A stretch of 64,000 bases of DNA from positions 496,001 to 560,000 of the forward strand of contig CAWGKC010000001.1 of NCBI GenBank assembly GCA_963823105.1, in the 5' to 3' direction. The DNA comes from JAJYKC01 sp963823105. GTDB lineage: Bacteria; Acidobacteriota; Terriglobia; Bryobacterales; Bryobacteraceae. The notes below the pieces were generated by a model that was not told the origin of the DNA, searched no databases, and saw only the letters and a program-made list of their open reading frames with translations. Made by a program: the position numbers and the translations under genes. Of the stretch, positions 25,528 to 35,388 are shown in pieces (position 1 is the stretch's first letter; every line of letters begins with the position of its first letter).

Positions 25528-27830
25528 TTTTTCTTTATCTTCTTTTTCGCCGGTTGTTCTTCTACAACGGCGAACTGCAGTTTCCTCTCCATGGTATCCA
25601 CGCGATCCAGCCGCACGGTCACGCGTCCGCCGATCGAGAATTGCCTGCGGGTGCGGATGCCGATGATCGTCCTGGTGTTCTCCTGGTAAACGAAACGGTC
25701 ATCTGGCAAGGTTTCCATCGGCACCAGGCCCTCGATAAACATACTCTCCAGTTCGACGAAGAAGCCGAACTTGGTGGTGCTGATGATGAGGGCGGAGTAT
25801 TCTTCGCCGACGCGATCTTCCATGAACCGCGCCTTCTTCCACTCCACCAGTTCGCGCTCGGCTTCCGCCGCCTGGCGCTCGGTTTCCGACGCCCCGGCGG
25901 CGATCGCCCGCAGTTCGTCCTCGCTATATTCGCTTGCGCGTCCGTCGAGCCAAGCCTTTAGCAGGCGGTGGATCATAAGATCCGGATAGCGGCGAATGGG
26001 CGATGTGAAGTGGGTGTAGCTGGGCGCCGCGAGAGCGAAATGCCCCTTGTTCACCTCGCTGTACCGGGCTTGCTTCAAAGAGCGCAGCATCAGATAGCTG
26101 AGGATCCGCTCCTCGGGTTTGCCCTCGATTTTCGCCACCAGGCGCTGATAATTGCGCGAGGAAACGGCGGGGTTTTCGGTGGCGATCACGACGTCGCGGC
26201 GAGTTTTTCCGCCATCGCGGCGGCGCTCGGCGATGGCGTGCCGCCGGACGGGAATGGCGCCGATGCCGAGCGAATAGCCGAACTGAGCGGCGACGTCTTC
26301 GAACTCCATCACGCGCTTGGCGTCCGGAGGGTCGTGAATGCGGTAGATCGAGGGGAGGCCCAGTCCCTCCAGATGGCCGGCCACGGCTTCGTTCGCCGCG
26401 AGCATGAATTCCTCGATGATGCGATGAGCGATGTTTCTGACCAAACGCGTTACGCCGGTCATCTCGCCGAACTCGTCGAATTCGATCAGCGGCTCCGGCA
26501 AATCGAAATCGATCGAGCCGCGGCGCACGCGTTTCTTGTTCAGGATCAGGGCCAGATCCCGCATTTTCTCGAAGCGCGGGATGAGCTGCGCGTAGCGCTC
26601 CCGCAACGCGGCGTCTCCTTCCAACACTCCATGCACCGCGGTATACGTCATGCGTTCGGCGCTGCGGATCACTCCGCGCGTGAACTCCTGCTGCACCACA
26701 GCGCCGCGATGGTCGATTTCCAGAAGCGCCGAGAGCACCAGCCGGTCCACTTGCGGTTTCAAGGAACAGATGTCCGTCGATAGCTCCACCGGAAGCATGG
26801 GCACGGCCCGGTCCGGGAAGTAGACGCTGGTGCCGCGCTGCCTCGCTTCGACGTCGATCGGCGATCCGGGGCGAACGTAATGGCTGACGTCGGCGATATG
26901 CACGTGCAGCGCATAATTGCCGCCAGGCAGAACGTCCACCCACACCGCGTCGTCGAAATCGCGCGCGGTTTCGCCGTCGATCGTGACGATCTCCATCGAG
27001 CGGAAATCGCGGCGTCCGGCGAGCGCCGCGTCGCCGGTTTCCGCCGTCACGGCCGCCGCCTGATCCAGAACGTCTTGAGGGAAGCGGTGCGGGATGTGAT
27101 GCTTGCGGATCATGACCTCGACGTCCACGCCGAAGGCGTCGGGATGTCCCAGCACCTCGATCACGCGTCCCACGGGACGTTCCCCGTCTTCGGGGAATTC
27201 GATCACCTCGACGTTGACGATCATGCCGTTCAGATCGTCCACGCTTTTCACTTCCACCGCCGGCGCGCCGACGCGGTCCCGGTCGAGAGTTTCGCGCGGA
27301 ATCTCCATCCCCTCGGGAATCTCGATCCATTGGTGGATGCGCGGGTCGTGTGGAACGACGAAGTTACCTCCGGGCCGCGCGCGAAACTCGCCCACGACCG
27401 TTGTTTGCGCCCGGGTAAGCACCCGGACGATGTCGCCGGAAGCGCGCCCGCCGCGGCCGGCGGCCTTCACGCGGACCAGCACGCGGTCGCCATGCATGGC
27501 CTTCCCCGCCTCTTCGCGCGAAATGTAGAGGTCGCCGTCGACACCCTGAATCGGATGGTTCGGCGTGATGAAACCAAAGCCATCGCGGTGCATCTGCAAA
27601 CGTCCCGTCGCAAAGCTGGAGCTGGCCGCGAGCAAAACATAATCGTCCCTGCGTGTTTCAACTATCTCGCCCCGCTCCATCAGACGGGCGAGCGCCGCGT
27701 CTATCGCCGGGCGTTCCTTCTGTCTCGCGGCCAAGCCCTGCGCCAGTTGCTTCCGCGTGCCGCGGCCGCCGCGCAGCTTGGCCATGCTCTCGACGATCCG
27801 CTGTTCCATATTCTGTTCGTTGTTCGCCAT
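25524..27830 (-). CDS. rnr: Ribonuclease R
   Basis: The 768-residue 3'-to-5' exoribonuclease has an N-terminal winged-helix-like region (KQLAQGLAARQ). It is followed by cold-shock-type domains (GRLQMHRDGFGFITPNHP), then the RNB catalytic core with the Asp cluster DGETARDFDDAVWVD, and HVHIADVSHYVRPGS. The RIHDPPDAKRVMEF segment and SPIRRYPDLMIHRLLKAWLD are also typical. A C-terminal S1 domain (VGEEYSALIISTTKFGFFVE) and a lysine-rich tail (PAKKKIKKK) complete the family layout. The length is normal. It leads an operon with the aldo/keto reductase and the deiodinase-like protein. Confidence 0.95.
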   Translation of the reverse strand: MANNEQNMEQRIVESMAKLRGGRGTRKQLAQGLAARQKERPAIDAALARLMERGEIVETRRDDYVLLAASSSFATGRLQMHRDGFGFITPNHPIQGVDGDLYISREEAGKAMHGDRVLVRVKAAGRGGRASGDIVRVLTRAQTTVVGEFRARPGGNFVVPHDPRIHQWIEIPEGMEIPRETLDRDRVGAPAVEVKSVDDLNGMIVNVEVIEFPEDGERPVGRVIEVLGHPDAFGVDVEVMIRKHHIPHRFPQDVLDQAAAVTAETGDAALAGRRDFRSMEIVTIDGETARDFDDAVWVDVLPGGNYALHVHIADVSHYVRPGSPIDVEARQRGTSVYFPDRAVPMLPVELSTDICSLKPQVDRLVLSALLEIDHRGAVVQQEFTRGVIRSAERMTYTAVHGVLEGDAALRERYAQLIPRFEKMRDLALILNKKRVRRGSIDFDLPEPLIEFDEFGEMTGVTRLVRNIAHRIIEEFMLAANEAVAGHLEGLGLPSIYRIHDPPDAKRVMEFEDVAAQFGYSLGIGAIPVRRHAIAERRRDGGKTRRDVVIATENPAVSSRNYQRLVAKIEGKPEERILSYLMLRSLKQARYSEVNKGHFALAAPSYTHFTSPIRRYPDLMIHRLLKAWLDGRASEYSEDELRAIAAGASETERQAAEAERELVEWKKARFMEDRVGEEYSALIISTTKFGFFVELESMFIEGLVPMETLPDDRFVYQENTRTIIGIRTRRQFSIGGRVTVRLDRVDTMERKLQFAVVEEQPAKKKIKKK

Positions 27831-27897
27831 TGCCCCGCCTGTGACTATAATGCACTTACGGCGCTAACGCTTTTTGCCGATGCGCGTCCATAAACCC

Positions 27898-30409
27898 ATG
27901 TTGAACGATCTCCGCTTCGCTTTGCGTACATTATGGCGCGCGCCGGGCTTCACGGCCGCCGCCGTGCTGTCGCTGGCTCTCGGAATTGGCGCCAACACCG
28001 CCATTTTCTCGCTGCTCGATCAGGCGTTGCTGCGATCGCTCCCCATCGCCGATCCGGAACGATTGGTTCTGCTCCACTCCGACGGCCCCCACCCCGGTTG
28101 GAACACCTCCGACAACAACGAGACGGTTTATTCCTACCCGATGTACCGCGACCTGCGGGACCGCAACAAGGTTTTCAGCGGCGTCGTCGCGCGCGCCGGC
28201 GCTCAAGTGAGCATCCTCGCCGGCGCGGCGACCGAGATTGCCCAGGCGGAAACGGTGACGGGAAACTTTTTCGACGTGCTCGGCATCCGGCCTCTCTTCG
28301 GCCGCGCGTTCCGCCCGGAGGAAGACACCGCGCCCGGCTCGGGTCCTGTCGTGGTTCTCGCAAACAGCTATTGGCTTCGCCGCTTCGGGGGCAGTCCCGC
28401 GATCGTCGGGCAAACGATTCGGGTGAACAATCATCCGATGACGGTAATCGGCGTCCTGCCGCCCGGCTTCCGCGGTCTGCTGGCCGGTCAACCGGCCGAT
28501 CTGTTCGTTCCTCTTTCGATGAAAAATTGGATCTCGCCCCAATGGACCGTGCGGATGGGCAAAGGCTCGGAGGACCGCCAGGTGCAGTGGCTGAACGTTT
28601 TCGCCCGCCTCGCCCCAGGTGTTTCCCGGGAGCGGGCGGAAGCCGCCATGGCGGTGACCTATCGCCCGATCCTCGCGGAGGAGTTGGCCACGATGAAGCA
28701 CCAGGGCAGCCGTTTCCGCGATTTATTTCTTGCCAAGAAGCTCCGGCTTTTGCCCGCCGCGCAAGGCATCAACGCGTTGCGCGAAGCCTGGGGCACGCCG
28801 TTGACCGTGTTGATGGCGCTGGTCGGTTTCGTCCTGTTGATCGCGTGCGCCAACGTGGCGAATCTTCTGATCGCTCGAGCCGCCGGACGCCGCCGCGAGA
28901 TCGCCATTCGAATCGCCGTCGGCGCGAGCCGCATGGCGCTCATCCGCCAGCTTCTAATCGAGAGCTCGCTACTCGCCTTAGCCGGCGGCGTGCTCGGTCT
29001 TCTGGTTTCGGCCGCCGCGGTGCCGCTTCTGCTCCGTCTGTTGCCCTCCGATTCCGCCGGAGTGTTCTCCGCGGATGCTCGATACCCGGCTGCTCCTCTT
29101 CACGCTCGCGCTTTCGTTGATCACCGGCCTGCTGTTCGGCCTTGTGCCCGCATTACAGGCCGCGAGCGCCTCCACGTCTTCGGTTCTGAAGGACCAATCC
29201 GCTACCGTCGCCTCCGGCCTTGGCCAAGCCCGCTTGCGCAAGACTCTGGTTGCGGCCCAGGTCGCCCTCTCGCTTGTGCTGCTGGCGGCGTCGGGTCTGT
29301 TCTTGCGCAGCTTGATCAACCTGATGCGCCACGATCCGGGCTTCCGCACCGAGAACGTGGTTACGTTCGCCATAAACCCCGTCCTCAACGGTTATTCAGG
29401 CGCGCAAACCGTGGCATTGGAGGACGATCTTCGCCATCGCGCCGCCGCGCTCCCCGGGGTCCTGAACGTGGCCGCATCGAGCATTGGAACGTTCACGGGC
29501 GACGATCGCGGCGCCAACGTATCTATCGAGGGCTACCGGCCGCGGGAGGAGGAGGATATGGACACGAGCGTCAATCCGGTGACGGCGGCGTATTTCAGAA
29601 CGATGGGCATCCCGCTGCTAGCCGGCCGTGAGTTCTTGGATTCCGACGGCCCCGACGCTCCCAAAGTAGCGATCGTCAACGAGACCTTCGCCAAGAAGTT
29701 TTTTCATGGACAGAGTCCGATCGGCCGCCATATGGCTTTCGGCGCCGGCGATGGCGTGAAGCTGGACATCGAGATCGTCGGGCTCGTCAAGGACAATCAA
29801 TCCGATAATTTACGCGACAAGCCAAACCGCTTCGTCTTCATCGCCTACGCGCAGGATCGCGACCGCATGTCCTCCGTTCACTTCTACGTTCACGGCAGCC
29901 GTACTATCGACTCCCTCGCTTCGGTTCTCCGCGGTCTGGTCCACCGGGCCGATCCCAATTTGCCGGTTACCGATCTGATGGCGATGCGGGTGCGCGTGGA
30001 GAACTCCGCTTCGACGGACCGCCTTGTGGCCGCGCTTTCGGTCGCGTTCGGATTGCTGGCGACGATGCTGGCGACGATCGGCCTCTATGGCGTCATCGCC
30101 TATACCGTCCTCCGCCGCACGGCCGAGATCGGCGTCCGCATCGCGCTCGGCGCGGCTCGGGGCAACGTTCTCTGGCTAGTGATGCGAGAAGTGGTCCTCC
30201 TCGCCGGTTGTGGCATCGCCGTTGGGCTTCCGATTGTTTTCGTCATCGGCCGCTATGTCGAGAGCCAGCTCTTTGGTTTAAACGCACGCGATCCATTCGT
30301 GCTGTCCTCCGCCGCTCTCGCGCTGTTCGCCGTGGCCCTGTTGGCCGGATTTATTCCCGCCCGCCGCGCCATGGCGATCGACCCCATTCGCGCCCTCCGC
30401 TACGAGTAA
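27898..30409 (+). CDS. ABC transporter permease of the MacB/FtsX 'acidobacterial duplicated' type (frameshifted)
   Basis: The frame MLNDLRFALRTLWRAPGFTA runs to about 29073, then similarity continues in the next frame (MLDTRLLLFTLALSLITGLL). One extra base in the GG at 29073-29074 explains this. The joined product of about 836 residues has an N-terminal TM helix, a MacB-like periplasmic domain (FDVLGIRPLFGRAFRPEED), and the FtsX permease block LIACANVANLLIARAAGRRREIAIRIAVGAS. A second, duplicated half follows (FRTMGIPLLAGREF, RTAEIGVRIALGAARGNVLW), ending ARRAMAIDPIRALRYE. Such permeases export or act as mechanotransmission units; no ATPase gene is adjacent. A TATAAT at 27846-27851 could be its -10. 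Confidence 0.8.
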
Positions 30410-30446
30410 AAGGGGCGCGATAAAATGAGAGCAAGAGGATCGCGTC

Positions 30447-30965
30447 ATGAAATCTCCGCTGTTTGCCTCCCTGGGAGTCTTGTACTTCGCGGCCGCCGGA
30501 TTCGCCGACACGGCCAGTAAGGCCGCCAAGGTCGACGAAATCTTCCAGCTCACGAAAGTCGATCAGATGCAAAAGCAAATGCTTGAGCAAGTGAAGCCGA
30601 TGATTCCGTCGCTCGAACTGCAAGCCGGCGTGTCGCAGGAAAATAAGGCGCTTTCGGACCAGTTGACTTCGAAGATCCTCGACCTTATTGCCGATCGCGT
30701 GAGTTGGGAGAAGATGAAGCCGGCTATGACCGAGCTTTACTCGGAGACCTTCAGCGAGGAGGAGATCGACGGCATGCTCAGCTTCTATAAGTCTCCCTCC
30801 GGGCAGGCGATGTTGACCAAAATGCCGTCGCTCATGGCGAAAACCATGGGCCTCGCTCAGGAGCAATTGGCCGATATCATTCCGGAGATTCAGAAGCTGA
30901 CCGTGGATTTTCTTTCCAAACACCAAAAAGACGCGGCGGCGCCGGCCCCCGCGCCGAAGCAGTAG
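30447..30965 (+). CDS. DUF2059 domain secreted protein
   Basis: The 172-residue product has a signal peptide (MKSPLFASLGVLYFAAAGFA) and the helical DUF2059 core. The diagnostic segment is AMTELYSETFSEEEIDGMLSF followed by YKSPSGQAMLTKMPSLM. The family is widespread and periplasmic, of unknown function. An Ala/Pro/Lys tail (AAPAPAPKQ) ends the protein. It follows the permease gene by 37 bases, with AGAGGA as the ribosome site, and meets the HAD gene tail to tail. Confidence 0.85.
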   Translation: MKSPLFASLGVLYFAAAGFADTASKAAKVDEIFQLTKVDQMQKQMLEQVKPMIPSLELQAGVSQENKALSDQLTSKILDLIADRVSWEKMKPAMTELYSETFSEEEIDGMLSFYKSPSGQAMLTKMPSLMAKTMGLAQEQLADIIPEIQKLTVDFLSKHQKDAAAPAPAPKQ

Positions 30966-30971
30966 CCGGAT

Positions 30972-31631
30972 CTACAGCAACATTTCCGCGTCGAGCGCGC
31001 GCAGGTCGGCCAACAGCAGATCGGGTTCGTGCGCGGCGAGTTCGTCGACGCTGAGAACGCCGGTGGCCACGGCGACCGCCGTCACTCCGTTCGCCCGCGC
31101 GGCCCGCACGTCGTTCGAGTGATCGCCGATGAGCGAGATCCGCGTTTCCCGATTCGCCCATCCTTGGCGGCGCGCCTGCCGCACCGCCAGTTTCACCAGC
31201 CCGGCGCGGTCCTTGGCGGATTCGGCGAAGGCGCCGAAGCGAAAGCGCGGGCGCAGGCCGGCGCGCTCCATCTTCCGCCATCCGATGCGCGTGAGGTTAC
31301 CCGTCACCAGGCCCATCGTCGCGCCGCGATTCTCCAGTTGCCGCAGCAGCGTGCGCACGCCGGGGCAGACTTTCCGCCGCAGATCGGGACACGTCCGCGC
31401 GTAGATTCGTTGGGCGCTCTCGACGATTTGCGGCATGGCGCGCCGCACCGCGGCTCCGCTCACGCCGGCCTCGCGCATCATCGCCGCGACGATATCGCGG
31501 TCGAGCATTCCCGCTACCGGCACGTTGGCGGTGCTCGCCTCCACGCCCGTCACCAACCGCACGGCCTCTTCCAGTGCGCGCCGGTGGTGCGGCCCAGCCT
31601 TACGCACCAGCGTGCCGTCGATATCGAACAA
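30972..31631 (-). CDS. HAD-superfamily hydrolase (phosphoglycolate phosphatase-like)
   Basis: The protein starts at a TTG (31631), giving FDIDGTLVRKAGPHHRRALE with the DxDGT nucleophile motif right at the N-terminus. A CTG six bases upstream is an alternative, giving LVLFDIDGT. Motif II is MGLVTGNL (the Thr), and motif III/IV is RISLIGDHSNDVRAARANGV (GDxxxD). The cap region is alpha-helical (C1-type). The 219-residue length suits a small-molecule phosphatase; the substrate is not defined. It is close behind the glycosidase gene on the same strand. Confidence 0.82.
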   Translation of the reverse strand: MFDIDGTLVRKAGPHHRRALEEAVRLVTGVEASTANVPVAGMLDRDIVAAMMREAGVSGAAVRRAMPQIVESAQRIYARTCPDLRRKVCPGVRTLLRQLENRGATMGLVTGNLTRIGWRKMERAGLRPRFRFGAFAESAKDRAGLVKLAVRQARRQGWANRETRISLIGDHSNDVRAARANGVTAVAVATGVLSVDELAAHEPDLLLADLRALDAEMLL

Positions 31632-31657
31632 TACCAGCGCGTTTGCCGGGCACCATC

Positions 31658-33482
31658 TTAACCGGTGACCGCCCAGTAGGTCTGATAGGTTTCATCGCCG
31701 ATGGAGGCGAACGGGCGAAGCCGGATCGCCGTGTCTCCGGATTGGAAAAGCCAATCGCCTCCGGCCGGCTTAAGCGAAGGCGCGGTGATGCCGCGCGCGA
31801 CGCTGGGCCGTTCGTTGGCGATGGCGAACAATACCTGCGCCCCGCGCACCATCGCCACTCGATCGGGGGTTTGACGATCGACCGCCTCGAAGCGAACCGG
31901 TTGATCCAATTCCAATTCGATCTTGTCGCCGGTTTTCCATGTGCGTTGCAGCGCCAGGAACCTTCCCTTCGCGACGCCGCGTGGGCAACCGGCGTCCATT
32001 CACCGAGACGCCGGTGTTTGTGCCGGCCCACGCGGGGATTCGAAGATGAATGGCGAATTCGGCTGGCGAGGAAACCGTCAGATGGAGTGTTACGAGACTG
32101 CCGGCCGGATAATCCGTCTCCTGCGCAATCGCGCAGCGCGCGGAGCCTTGCACCCAAGTCAGGCGCGAAGGGACGTAGAGATTGACATACACGCCGTTCG
32201 ACGCCGTGAAATACGAACTGATGCCGTAGTCGGCCACCACTTGCGGCAAAGTTCCCGAGCAACACGGCCACTTATCGTCCAGATCCCACGCCCGAGTCGC
32301 GCCTGGCACGACGCGTGTGTAAGTCTTCGAAGCCGACGCATGGTAGTCGGAGTAATAGAAACTGGAGCCGTCTTCGAGAATCGGTTTCACTCCCAGCAGC
32401 GCGTTGTATAGAACCCGCTCCATGCTGTCGCCGTAGCGGGAGTCCTTCGTTTGCGCGAGTAAGTAGCGCATCACTTTGAAGTGGGCGTATCCTCCGCATG
32501 GCGTCTCGAAGCTCCGATGTGTCGATTCCAGGCTCTTGCCCAGCGCGCCCTGGCCGGGATGGACGAAGGCTTCGTTCGGACCCCAGCCGCCGGTCGAGTA
32601 ACTTTGATCGTTCAGAATCATGCCGGCCGCGTTACTCACCGCCCGGAGATATTTGGGATCTCCCAACTTCAAGTAACCCTGCATGCCGGAACTGAGCGCG
32701 TTCACGTGGCTGTAAGCGTGAAGGCCGGGGAGCACGTCGCGCCCTTCGGCGAGTGGATCGAAGAACGTCCGATCCTGTAAGTATCGCCGGGCCATGTCAA
32801 AGTATTGACGATCGCCGCTTCGTTCGTAAGCGAGGAACAGATTTTCGGCGAGCGTGTAGGACTCATCCGAAAGGTACGTGTCGTCCTTGTGCGGGCGTTC
32901 GCGCCGCTCTTCGGGCGTAAGGGCGCGGTCGGGCATTTGAGGGCGGGCGGAGCGCGTCGTTACGGCCAGCGCCGTCAGAGCGGCGGGGTCGCCGGCGAAG
33001 GAATGGGCGTCGATCAAGCCGCAAACCAGCTTGTCGTAAGTGTAGGCCGGATATCGAAGATCCGCGAAGAACTTGCCCGATGGATCCATCGTCAGCGCGC
33101 AACCATGGACGAGGCGGTTCACTTTCGCGCGCGTGGCCTCGGAGCGGGTGACGGCGGTGAAGCGAGCCAGCGCCGAGACGTATTGGCCGAAGCTGGCGCC
33201 GGGGCAGAAATCGTCGTACCAGCCGCCCATGTCGGGGCCCGGCGCCGGAAGCCCCGCACGCTGCCGGTAGATTTTCAGCATGCGGTCTTCATCCAGACGC
33301 AAAAAGAACTGGTGATTGACGTCGAATTGGCGCTTGAGCGGACCGTCGAGCAGCTCCACCTGCGAGTAGGCGGCCGCCGCGAGAGCGGGCCGGGCGGCCT
33401 CTTGCGCCGCCAAGCGGCCAAGTGGAAGCGCGGCGGCGCCCGCCAGCGATTGAAGCACCGATCTCCGGCTGATCCCTTCCAT
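31658..33482 (-). CDS. GH127-like beta-L-arabinofuranosidase (DUF1680; frameshifted)
   Basis: The start MEGISRRSVLQSLAGAAALP has GGGAGGAG upstream and a Tat-like twin-Arg signal. Family features are VELLDGPLKRQFDVNHQFFL, GWYDDFCPGASFGQYVSALA, SFETPCGGYAHFKVM and DLDDKWPCCSGTLPQVVADY; the paired Cys and the Glu region match the metal/nucleophile site of GH127. After RIPAWAGTNTGVSVNGRRLP the similarity moves to the next frame (GVAKGRFLALQRTWKTGDKI) and ends at 31658. One extra base between about 31977 and 31985 accounts for the split. The corrected length of about 607 residues is normal. Such enzymes cut arabinose from plant or glycoprotein glycans. Confidence 0.8.
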
Positions 33483-33534
33483 AATTCTCCTCCCGGCGGC
33501 GGAACTCGGTCCGCCGTTGCTAAACTAATGGCTT

Positions 33535-34038
33535 ATGCAGGTTCTCCAGGCCGGCGATCACAAGCTGCTGCTGCTCGAACTCGATCCCGACCTTGTCGCC
33601 AACGTCGTCAAGCAATCGGGCTTCGACTTCCGGATGGAGGACACCGCGCGTAGCGTCAATCTCGACCTTACCGCCTCCGAGCGCCAGGCGCCGCTGCTGC
33701 TGTTCGACGCCGCCGATCCGGGCAACCTCGGCTGGTTCTCCCGCTGCCAATTCTACGTGGACGGACGCAGCGGAGCGGTGCTGCAGACGCCGTTCTCGGT
33801 GGGCAACTCCAAAGATCGATCCGGTCACGTGCTGCCCCACTCTCTCCGCCTGCGCATCAGCAAGGAACTGCCCGCGTCGTTTCGCCTTCCGCTGAAGCAG
33901 CCGGTCACCGAACAGATGGTCTACGGCCTTTTGTTCAACGTTCTGATGGCGCTGCTGAACACCGGCATCGCCGTGTGCGGCGCGGCTTCGGTGAAACCGC
34001 TCGCGGGACGCACCGAACATTTCGGCGCGCGGAACTAA
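33535..34038 (+). CDS. Hypothetical protein (167 aa)
   Basis: The protein begins MQVLQAGDHKLLLLELDPDL. It is divergent from the glycosidase gene, with a TAAACT -10-like element only 11 bases upstream of the ATG and no clear ribosome site. It is mixed alpha/beta with no signal peptide, and a hydrophobic stretch lies near the end (VYGLLFNVLMALLNTGIAVC). I do not recognise the family. It meets the Gfo/Idh/MocA gene tail to tail. Confidence 0.6.
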   Translation: MQVLQAGDHKLLLLELDPDLVANVVKQSGFDFRMEDTARSVNLDLTASERQAPLLLFDAADPGNLGWFSRCQFYVDGRSGAVLQTPFSVGNSKDRSGHVLPHSLRLRISKELPASFRLPLKQPVTEQMVYGLLFNVLMALLNTGIAVCGAASVKPLAGRTEHFGARN

Positions 34039-34046
34039 CGCGTCCG

Positions 34047-35345
34047 CTAAACTTCCAGCTTCCACGGTTCGCGATACTCCCGCGTCAAAAATGGCTGTGC
34101 TTCGGCTTGGCTTATCTTCCAGGTGGAGGCGTCGAAGTCCAGTCGCGTGTTCGAACGGAGCGCGACATTGCCCAACAGGCACGTCGTCGTCGAGCGCTGG
34201 CACAGCTCGATATCGCTATTCGGCCGCTGGCGTGTCTTCATACATTCCAGAAAATTCGCCCAATGCATCTTGCCGCCGTCGTCGAAGGCTTTCACCTGCT
34301 GCGCCTTCACGTCGGAGCCTTGTTCGGGAACGACGCGGAACTCGCTCCGGTCCAGGAACATCGTCGCCTTCTGGCCACAGAATAAAATGCCGCCGCCCTT
34401 TTGAAACATCGATTGCGAGTTGCTGTTTCGATTCTCGTAGGTGGCGACGAAGCCGCTGGGATATTCGTAAGCCACTTGGAGCGTGTCCGGCGTTTCGCGA
34501 TTATCCGTCAGCCAATATTTTCCGCCCGTGGCCACAACCGACTTCGGCATCTCCTCGCCCATGGCCATCTGCACGATGTCGAGCCAATGAATTCCCCAAT
34601 CGGTCATCATGCCGCCGGCGTAATCCCAGAACCAGCGGAACGACGAGAAATAACGGTCGTCCGGGTCTACTCCGAACCGGTTGGCGTTGAAGGGACGCTT
34701 CGGCGCCGGTCCCAACCACAGGTCCCAATCGAGGCCGGCCGGCGGATCGCTATCGGGCGGATTCCCCATCCCCTGCTGTTTGCCGTTCCCGTAATTCCAC
34801 GTATGCACCATGGCGATCTTGCCAAGCTCCCCGCTTTTGACGATGTCGACGGCCTGGCGGAAGTGCCCGGTGGAACGCTGCCAGGTGTCGGCCTGCACCA
34901 CGCGGTTATACTTGCGCGCGGCCGCCACCATCTTCACGCCTTCTTCCACCGTCACCGAGATGGGCTTCTCCACCAACACGTCCTTGCCTGCCTTGCAGGC
35001 CTCCACCATCATGTAGGCGTGCCAGTGATCGGGCGTGGAAATGCACACCGCGTCGATCGATGGGTCGGCCAGCACCTCGCGGAAATCGCGGCTCGTCTTC
35101 GCCTGCCCATGCGCGATCGCGGAGGCCCAGTTCAGGTTCCGTTCATAGACGTCGCAAACCACCACCGGTTCGACATTGCCCTGCTTCATGGCGATTTTCA
35201 GGTTGTCGCGGCCCATCTTGCCCATGCCAATGAAGCCCACGCGCACGCGGTCGTTGGCGCCAAGAACGCGGCCCGCGAAAAATGGCGCCGCTAACGCCGC
35301 CGTGCCCGCGCGCAGAAATCCTCTTCGATCCGTTTGCTCACTCAT
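34047..35345 (-). CDS. Gfo/Idh/MocA family oxidoreductase with Tat signal (1)
   Basis: The 432-residue protein begins with a twin-arginine-like leader (DRRGFLRAGTAALAAPFFAG), then the Rossmann fold VRVGFIGMGKMGRDNL. It has the family motif VLVEKPISVTVEEG (EKP) and the sequence TPDHWHAYMMVEACKAGKDV. A C-terminal alpha/beta domain follows (WDYAGGMMTDWGIHWLDIVQ, a substrate-site D/H cluster). The predicted location is periplasmic, with bound NAD(P). AGGAG precedes the start. The likely substrate is a sugar or sugar derivative, consistent with neighbouring glycan genes. Confidence 0.9.
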   Translation of the reverse strand: MSEQTDRRGFLRAGTAALAAPFFAGRVLGANDRVRVGFIGMGKMGRDNLKIAMKQGNVEPVVVCDVYERNLNWASAIAHGQAKTSRDFREVLADPSIDAVCISTPDHWHAYMMVEACKAGKDVLVEKPISVTVEEGVKMVAAARKYNRVVQADTWQRSTGHFRQAVDIVKSGELGKIAMVHTWNYGNGKQQGMGNPPDSDPPAGLDWDLWLGPAPKRPFNANRFGVDPDDRYFSSFRWFWDYAGGMMTDWGIHWLDIVQMAMGEEMPKSVVATGGKYWLTDNRETPDTLQVAYEYPSGFVATYENRNSNSQSMFQKGGGILFCGQKATMFLDRSEFRVVPEQGSDVKAQQVKAFDDGGKMHWANFLECMKTRQRPNSDIELCQRSTTTCLLGNVALRSNTRLDFDASTWKISQAEAQPFLTREYREPWKLEV

Positions 35346-35388
35346 CGTGACTCCTATTTAACTACGAATGGGGGCGTAGCGGCGCCGG

